A stretch of 10,594 bases of DNA, taken from assembly GCA_910584935.1 (NCBI GenBank), contig CAJUDU010000076.1:1-10594 (forward strand), read 5' to 3'. The position numbers and the translations under genes were made by a program. The notes beneath the pieces were generated by a model that made no database searches, had not been told where the DNA came from, and saw only the letters and a list, made by a program, of their open reading frames with translations. Position 1 is the first letter of the stretch; the number at the start of each line of letters is the position of its first letter. This DNA comes from an uncultured Butyricicoccus sp. GTDB lineage: Bacteria > Bacillota > Clostridia > Oscillospirales > Butyricicoccaceae. This document shows positions 6,301 to 10,594 of the stretch, piece by piece.

Positions 6301-8055
6301 TCAAGGCAGAGCATATTCCGCAAGGAATTGATTGTAAGCGTTAATAAACGCCTGGCTTTGACCATTTTTAATGCTGTTCAGGTATTCATGTGTATCAAAA
6401 CTGCCATGCTGAAGTTCAATGACACAGGCGGCAATATTGGAACAATGGTCAGAAACACGGGCAAAACTGGTTAATAAATCTGAGAAAATAAACCCAAGTT
6501 CAATGGTACATTCGCCTTCTTGGAGGCGTTCAATATGCCGGTTTTTCATCACGCTGCCCAAATGGTCAACCACTTGTTCCAGTGGCTCCACCTGATTTGC
6601 AGCAGAAAGGTTATTTGCTGAAAAACCATCTACTGACAGCCGCAGCACCCGGCGCACCGCGTTGGCAATGACATTGATTTCACCTTGTGCATCTTCAGAA
6701 AAAGCAATTTCTTTGGTGTACATTTCCTTTGCCGCATGGGCAATATCAACAGCATGGTCACTGATTCGCTCAAAGTCACCAATAGTATGCAGCATTCGTG
6801 AAACCGTGCGGCTATCTGTTTGCGATAGGTTTAATGCGGACAGCTTAACCAAGTAAGTGCCCAAACGGTCTTCATAGGTATCAATGCGGGATTCCGCATC
6901 GCATACACTTTGAAATTTTTCCTCATCAAAGTTTTGAATGAGTGATAATGCCAGGTCAATGGCAGTATTCGCTTTTTCCGCCATTTTGATGGTCAGTTTA
7001 TAACAGCGCGCAATGGCAACCGGTGGTGTAACCATAAGGCGTTCGTCAAGCAGTTCAAATTCATCTTGTTCAGGGTCTTTTTCATCTTTGATGGTTGCAC
7101 ACGCCAGTCGTTCCAATAATCCGGCAAATGGCAGCATTACCGCGGTACAAACAAGGTTAAAGGCGGTATGCACAATGGCAATGCCAAGCTGGTTGATGGG
7201 GAGATAGACAAATTGGAAATCAAACGCAGTTTTGCAAACATAAAAGATAATCAGAAATACAAATGTGCCAATCATATTAAAATACAGATGGACAATCGCT
7301 GTACGGCGAGCATTTTTATTTGCCCCAACAGAAGACAGCATTGCGGTGGCACAAGTGCCAATGTTCTGCCCCAGAATAATGGGAACAGCGCTGCCATATG
7401 TGATACTGCCAGTGGCAGACAATGCCTGCAAAATACCCACAGAGGCAGAAGATGACTGAATGACCGCAGTCAGCACAGCGCCAGCCAGCACGCCCAGGAT
7501 AGGGTTGGAAAACAGCAGTAAAATGTTGGTGAACGCAGGGATATCCTTTAGTGGGGCAACGGCGCCGCTCATGCTTTCCATGCCAAACATCAGCACAGAA
7601 AACCCAAGCAGGATAGAACCGATATCTTTTTTCTTGCTGTTTTTGATGAACATATACAGGATAATGCCGATCAGTGCCAGGATTGGCGAAAAAGAAGATG
7701 GTTTTAACATCCGGATAAAAAAGCTATCACCTTCAATACCAGAAAGGCTTAATATCCAGGAAGTAACCGTTGTGCCGACATTAGCACCCATAATAATGCC
7801 GACAGCCTGCCGCAGGCTCATGATACCAGAGTTTACAAAGCCGACGACCATAACAGTTGTTGCAGAAGAGGATTGGATTACAGCTGTGACAACAACACCA
7901 AGCAGGAACCCTTTTAAGGGGCTGGAAGTCAGGCGTTCCAAAATCGTTTTGAGTTTGCTGCCTGCACATTTTTCCAACCCGTCCCCCATCACGGACATAC
8001 CAAATAGAAACATGGCAAGTCCGCCCAATAAGGACAGCAGGTTAAAAATATCCAT
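6301..8055 (-). CDS. Na/Pi cotransporter family protein with C-terminal PhoU-like domain
   Basis: A 584-aa membrane protein of the NptA/YjbB-type Na-dependent phosphate transporter family. The N-terminal half (about 1-315) carries two inverted Na_Pi_cotrans repeats, each with the hallmark QSSSA motif, at 61-65 and 200-204. Each repeat is followed by a G-N-GT motif (GANVGTT 90-96, GQNIGTC 229-235). The C-terminal part (about 340-560) is a helical PhoU-like domain with two E/D-R-SDH motifs, FERISDHA (428-435) and FARVSDHC (531-538). In PhoU proteins these bind metal and sense or regulate phosphate transport. Phosphate movement, possibly export, is known for the family; direction here is unknown. 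The start is ATG at 8053-8055, with AAAAGGGTGAAAG upstream as a weak, distant ribosome binding site. It is monocistronic between its own promoter and terminator. Confidence 0.93.
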   Translation of the reverse strand: MDIFNLLSLLGGLAMFLFGMSVMGDGLEKCAGSKLKTILERLTSSPLKGFLLGVVVTAVIQSSSATTVMVVGFVNSGIMSLRQAVGIIMGANVGTTVTSWILSLSGIEGDSFFIRMLKPSSFSPILALIGIILYMFIKNSKKKDIGSILLGFSVLMFGMESMSGAVAPLKDIPAFTNILLLFSNPILGVLAGAVLTAVIQSSSASVGILQALSATGSITYGSAVPIILGQNIGTCATAMLSSVGANKNARRTAIVHLYFNMIGTFVFLIIFYVCKTAFDFQFVYLPINQLGIAIVHTAFNLVCTAVMLPFAGLLERLACATIKDEKDPEQDEFELLDERLMVTPPVAIARCYKLTIKMAEKANTAIDLALSLIQNFDEEKFQSVCDAESRIDTYEDRLGTYLVKLSALNLSQTDSRTVSRMLHTIGDFERISDHAVDIAHAAKEMYTKEIAFSEDAQGEINVIANAVRRVLRLSVDGFSANNLSAANQVEPLEQVVDHLGSVMKNRHIERLQEGECTIELGFIFSDLLTSFARVSDHCSNIAACVIELQHGSFDTHEYLNSIKNGQSQAFINAYNQFLAEYALP

Positions 8056-8104
8056 ATTTTTATTCTTTCACCCTTTTGAAATCTACATAAATATTCATCT
8101 CTCC

Positions 8105-8116
8105 GTATCGCGATAC
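8105..8116. repeat. Perfect palindrome at the predicted +1 of the Na/Pi gene
   Basis: GTATCGCGATAC is a perfect 12-bp palindrome. On the - strand it begins 7 bases after the -10 box (8124-8129), so it covers about +1 to +12. Eight of its bases, TATCGCGA, occur again at 8180-8187, upstream of the -35. It could be an operator or a small 5' RNA hairpin. No regulator is identified. Confidence 0.6.
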
Positions 8117-8123
8117 CTCATTC

Positions 8124-8153
8124 ATTATAGCAAACCATTCGGCAGTATGGCAA
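8124..8153 (-). promoter_or_regulatory. Promoter of the Na/Pi cotransporter gene
   Basis: Read on the - strand, TTGCCA (8148-8153) is separated by 18 bases from a consensus TATAAT (8124-8129). The TGC before it gives an extended -10. The predicted 5' leader is about 62 bases. Confidence 0.85.
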
Positions 8154-8190
8154 GGCTAATATGGCAGTTTATGAAATTTTATCGCGAAAG

Positions 8191-8222
8191 GAAAAATGCC
8201 CGCCTTTTTGGGCAAGGCGGGC
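8191..8222 (-). terminator. Terminator after the SpoVT-derived 3' end
   Basis: On the - strand, GCCCGCCTT (8214-8222) pairs with AAGGCGGGC (8198-8206) in a 9-bp GC-rich stem with a 7-base loop. ATTTTTC follows. It begins 9 bases after the stop at 8231. Since the coding sequence directly before it is SpoVT, this is probably the original spoVT terminator. Confidence 0.9.
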
Positions 8223-8230
8223 AAAGGACA

Positions 8231-8680
8231 TCACATGGTGACGTGTTTGGAAAGAAAACTGGCTGCGGTCTGGCTGAGTTTGGATTCCACTTCCGTAGCC
8301 CGGGCGTTATCACTGTCAGAAAGGAAGGCAACACAGCCTGTGACATCGCCTTCCGCGATAATTGGTGCAGCAACAACAACATGATAAGAATCATTTGCAG
8401 ATACGTGTACTGAAGCATCTGTTCCATCATGTTCATAAATATGGCGCTGTTCCATCAGCGTTTCAAAATCCGGGGAAATCGCTTTTTCATAAATATCTTT
8501 TTTTGCGCCGCCAGCGGCTGCAATCACAGCGTCACGGTCACAAATCGCGCAGGATAACCCGGCAGTACGGCTTAAAGCTTCCGCCAGTTCGCCGACAAAA
8601 GAACCGAGTTCTCCCATTGGGGAATATTTTTTGAAAATCACTTCGCCATCGCGGTCAGTGTAGATTTCCAATGGGTCGCC
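8231..8680 (-). pseudogene. spoVT: spoVT 3' fragment, lacking the first ~30 codons
   Basis: This stretch encodes 149 residues that line up, from memory, with B. subtilis SpoVT residues 31-178. The GDPLEI start, DRDGEV-KKYSP, ELG, ICDRD, GAKKD/GSSKKD, -MEQR and TAA-FL blocks all fall in order. SpoVT is a forespore transcription regulator with an N-terminal AbrB-type swapped-hairpin DNA-binding domain and a C-terminal GAF domain. Here the GAF domain and the end of the AbrB hairpin are present. The N-terminal AbrB strands (the equivalent of MKATGIVRRIDDLGR onward) are absent and replaced by recombinase sequence. The reading frame is clean to its stop and its terminator is intact, so the fragment is not decaying. 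It is called a pseudogene only in the sense of being split; it may be restored by excision. Confidence 0.85.
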
Positions 8681-10393
8681 CTTACTGATGATATTGACAT
8701 TGTAGATTTTATCCAAATGGTGGGGTGCGGATTGGATAAGCTGGGCATGAAATTGCTCTGCGATGCCAGGCATAAAATTTCCGATATCCTCTTGCTGAGT
8801 TGGCAGTGTGCCGCAGTGCAATAGGCTGTCGATATCCGGTTTTAACTGGATATCAATCCGGTCTTCATATACCTTGATTTTTTCAATAATCAGCTCTAAA
8901 TCGTTACGGTCAAGCTTTTCTTTGGATAGAATATCATGAAAAACTTCCAAAGCGGTTTTGGCGGTACGGTTGGCATGGATAATCAGGTTGCGCTTGTCCA
9001 GATTGCGCTGTATCTGATTTTTTAATCCTTCAATCCGGCAGAATAAATCATTTTCCAGTTCGTCATAAGTTTCCTCTATGGCAGCTTCCTGGTCGGGATG
9101 CTTCATCATATCGCGAATGCGCTGGCGTTTGGTTGCCTTGAGTTCTTGCTGTAAATCGGCTAGGACTTCTTCAAGGTTGGCAACGCTTTGTTCGGTTTGC
9201 TGGATATCCTGTTCTTCTTGGGCTAAATCATCAGTCAGACGCTGCTGCATGGCAGAAGTATTTTCCTTTACTTTTCGGAGGTAGGATTTCAGCAATTCAT
9301 CCAGCCTATCTACGCGAATATGATGACTGGTACAGGCCTTCAAACCTTGACGATGATATGTGCCGCAGCGATAAGCTGCCTGTAAATCAGAACGGCTCAT
9401 AGCAAACATAGGGCTGCCGCAATCGCCACATTCCAAAAAACCGGAATAAACGTTGTCATGCTTTTTAACGCCTCGGTAATGAGAAAGCGAACGTTTTTCC
9501 CGCAGGGAACGGACGGTTGCAAATGTGCGGTAATCAATAATGGGCTGATGATGGTGCTCAATGATGATATGTTCCTGTTCAGCTTGTTTTATATCCTTGC
9601 CATTGATTTTTTTCCGTGTATATTTGCCTTGCCGCAGGGTGCCAATGTAAAAGTCATTATCCAAGATGCCTTGAATCGTGATGATGCTCCAAACAGGTTT
9701 AACAGCGCGGCGATATTCTTCACCTGCCGCTTCTTTACGATCCCGCTCAGCCATACGGGGGGTTGGAATGTTTTCATCAGTAAGATAATTTGCAATTTTT
9801 TTGTAACCCCAGCCATCAAGATATAACTGGAAAATCTGCCGGATGACATCTGCTTCAGTTGGCACAAGTTCGAATTGCTGCTGCTTGTTTACAATATAGC
9901 CATAGGGAGCGGCACAAATCCATTTTCCATCCTGCTGGCGGCGTTTAATCACTGATTTCACTTTTTTGCTGGTGTCTGTGACAGGCATTTCATTGATGAG
10001 AAATTGAAATTGAATTTTTAACCAATCATCATCATTGGGGAAATCAATGCCATCACCAATCGAAATGATACGGATACCAGCATCACGCAAATCTTCCAGC
10101 TCCACCAGTCCACGGCTGTTGCGGCGGGAAAAACGGGAAAAATCTTTGATAATTAGGATATCTTGCTGATGCGCCATCAGTTTCCGGCGCATTGTTTGAT
10201 AACCTTCCCGCTGTTCAAAGGTATAGCCGGAACGATCTCGGTCTTCAAAGAAATGCAATGTGCTGTCAGGAAAGCGTTGTCTGACAAAATCAGTGATAAT
10301 GTTTTTCTGGTTTTCAATGGAGGTGTTGTCCTTGTCCAGTTCATCATCAACGGAAATGCGGCAGTATCCTGCAATACGAAATTTTTGTATCAA
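8231..10393 (-). CDS. Large serine recombinase fused in frame to the SpoVT C-terminal region
   Basis: A 720-aa protein. Residues 5-150 are a resolvase/invertase catalytic domain with YCRISVDDE, catalytic Ser14, and DFSRFSRRNSRG (84-95). About 160-290 is the Recombinase domain (GKWICAAPYGY, then GILDNDFYIGTL). A zinc ribbon follows with Cys322, 325, 343 and 354, then a charged coiled coil (about 374-470) and the end motif IIEKIKVYEDRIDIQ. Such enzymes integrate and excise phages and mobile elements at att sites. From Gly572 to the end the sequence switches to SpoVT, beginning GDPLEIYTDRDGEVIFKKYS, with no stop or frameshift at the join. I chose TTG 10391-10393 because GGGAG (10399-10403) lies 5 bases upstream. 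A TTG at 10409-10411 would add six residues but has no ribosome binding site. The recombinase call is firm. Whether the fused protein is made and active as such is unknown. Confidence 0.93.
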   Translation of the reverse strand: MIQKFRIAGYCRISVDDELDKDNTSIENQKNIITDFVRQRFPDSTLHFFEDRDRSGYTFEQREGYQTMRRKLMAHQQDILIIKDFSRFSRRNSRGLVELEDLRDAGIRIISIGDGIDFPNDDDWLKIQFQFLINEMPVTDTSKKVKSVIKRRQQDGKWICAAPYGYIVNKQQQFELVPTEADVIRQIFQLYLDGWGYKKIANYLTDENIPTPRMAERDRKEAAGEEYRRAVKPVWSIITIQGILDNDFYIGTLRQGKYTRKKINGKDIKQAEQEHIIIEHHHQPIIDYRTFATVRSLREKRSLSHYRGVKKHDNVYSGFLECGDCGSPMFAMSRSDLQAAYRCGTYHRQGLKACTSHHIRVDRLDELLKSYLRKVKENTSAMQQRLTDDLAQEEQDIQQTEQSVANLEEVLADLQQELKATKRQRIRDMMKHPDQEAAIEETYDELENDLFCRIEGLKNQIQRNLDKRNLIIHANRTAKTALEVFHDILSKEKLDRNDLELIIEKIKVYEDRIDIQLKPDIDSLLHCGTLPTQQEDIGNFMPGIAEQFHAQLIQSAPHHLDKIYNVNIISKGDPLEIYTDRDGEVIFKKYSPMGELGSFVGELAEALSRTAGLSCAICDRDAVIAAAGGAKKDIYEKAISPDFETLMEQRHIYEHDGTDASVHVSANDSYHVVVAAPIIAEGDVTGCVAFLSDSDNARATEVESKLSQTAASFLSKHVTM
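8660..8700 (-). other. Putative att junction between element and spoVT
   Basis: On the - strand, recombinase-type coding sequence passes into SpoVT coding sequence around AAGGGCGACCC (8673-8683). The encoded peptide changes from unrelated NVNIISK to conserved SpoVT GDPLEI. GGGCGACCC is a short imperfect palindrome, as is often seen at serine-recombinase crossover sites. The exact crossover dinucleotide cannot be placed without the other junction or an uninterrupted spoVT. Confidence 0.55.
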
Positions 10394-10429
10394 TATAGCT
10401 CCCACTTTCAAAAATATATCACTGATAAT

Positions 10430-10458
10430 ATTGTATCATATTCGGGGATGAATCACAA
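10430..10458 (-). promoter_or_regulatory. Promoter of the recombinase gene
   Basis: Read on the - strand, TTGTGA (10453-10458) lies 17 bases before TACAAT (10430-10435). TG one base before the -10 makes an extended -10. The -10 box is 36 bases upstream of the TTG start. The -35 match is only four of six. Confidence 0.65.
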
Positions 10459-10495
10459 GAAGGGGAAAATTTTGATGTACTTCGGCGCCAAGGGC

Positions 10496-10528
10496 GGAAA
10501 GCCTGCTATACCATATAACAGACTTTCC
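10496..10528. repeat. 33-bp imperfect inverted repeat upstream of the recombinase promoter
   Basis: GGAAAG (10496-10501) mirrors CTTTCC (10523-10528), CTG (10503-10505) mirrors CAG (10519-10521), and TATA (10507-10510) mirrors TATA (10514-10517), all centred on 10512. The only two mismatched pairs are C/A on the + strand. On a - strand RNA they become U-G wobbles, so the whole 15-bp stem closes over a 3-base loop. No T-run follows in either direction, so it is not an intrinsic terminator. The rest of 10459-10594 shows no recognisable gene; a 48-codon + strand frame ending at 10594 has no family similarity I know. Confidence 0.6.
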
Positions 10529-10594
10529 ACATGGCAGAGAATTAGGGAACCACTGATTAAAGCTCCTCTCAAATCACATGCAATCGAAACATGA

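Noticed and set aside
7460..8413. 317-codon + strand frame opposite the Na/Pi gene and spoVT tail
   Set aside because: It is antisense to two well-supported genes, crosses a promoter and a terminator, and its translation resembles no protein family.
10489..10495. AAGGGCG on the + strand, like the spoVT junction core, as a possible second att site
   Set aside because: It is only 7 bases, lies in the opposite orientation to the 8660-8700 core (which would give inversion, not excision), and is not followed or preceded by SpoVT coding sequence. A match of this length is expected by chance in 10 kb.
10448..10594. Open frame on the + strand ending exactly at the window end
   Set aside because: It overlaps the recombinase promoter and the inverted repeat, has only GGGG immediately before its ATG, and resembles no family I recognise.
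1..10594. CRISPR array, tRNA or rRNA genes
   Set aside because: No regularly spaced direct repeats, cloverleaf with conserved TTCGA loop, or rRNA signature was seen on either strand.

Overview
The window reads as chromosome of a spore-forming Firmicute, most likely a gut-type Clostridia of moderate GC. The evidence is a TPP-riboswitch thiamin-salvage operon carrying the Firmicute-type S component ThiW, strong GGAGG-type ribosome binding sites, extended -10 promoters, and a large piece of the sporulation regulator SpoVT. The species cannot be fixed from this sequence alone.

Left part (1-5870, + strand). The window opens in the last 49 codons of an MmcQ/YjbR-like gene. A promoter, a TPP riboswitch and an intrinsic terminator then lead into a tight seven-gene operon: thiD, thiW, thiM, tenA, thiZ, thiX, thiY. 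The operon salvages both halves of thiamin. ThiW (import) and ThiM (kinase) handle the thiazole alcohol. ThiXYZ (import), TenA (aminohydrolase) and ThiD (kinase) handle pyrimidine breakdown products. The joining enzyme ThiE is absent from the cluster. A 16-bp perfect hairpin ends the operon and probably also serves the convergent gene.

Middle part (5893-8153, - strand). A small DUF4177-type protein has its own promoter. Next comes a 584-residue Na/phosphate-cotransporter-family protein with a C-terminal PhoU-like domain, its own promoter, a palindrome at the predicted transcription start, and its own terminator.

Right part (8191-10594, - strand). This is the most unusual region. One open frame encodes a large serine recombinase whose last ~149 residues are the C-terminal five-sixths of SpoVT, starting at the residue equivalent to B. 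subtilis SpoVT Gly31. The first ~30 SpoVT residues are replaced by recombinase sequence. The simplest reading is that a recombinase-bearing element has integrated inside spoVT. The spoVT 3' part and its terminator lie at the left edge of the element, and the missing 5' part should lie to the right of the window. That arrangement matches intervening elements that split sporulation genes and are excised during sporulation (skin in sigK is the classic case). The competing reading is a stable recombinase-GAF fusion protein. The last ~135 bases hold a strong imperfect inverted repeat and no recognised gene.
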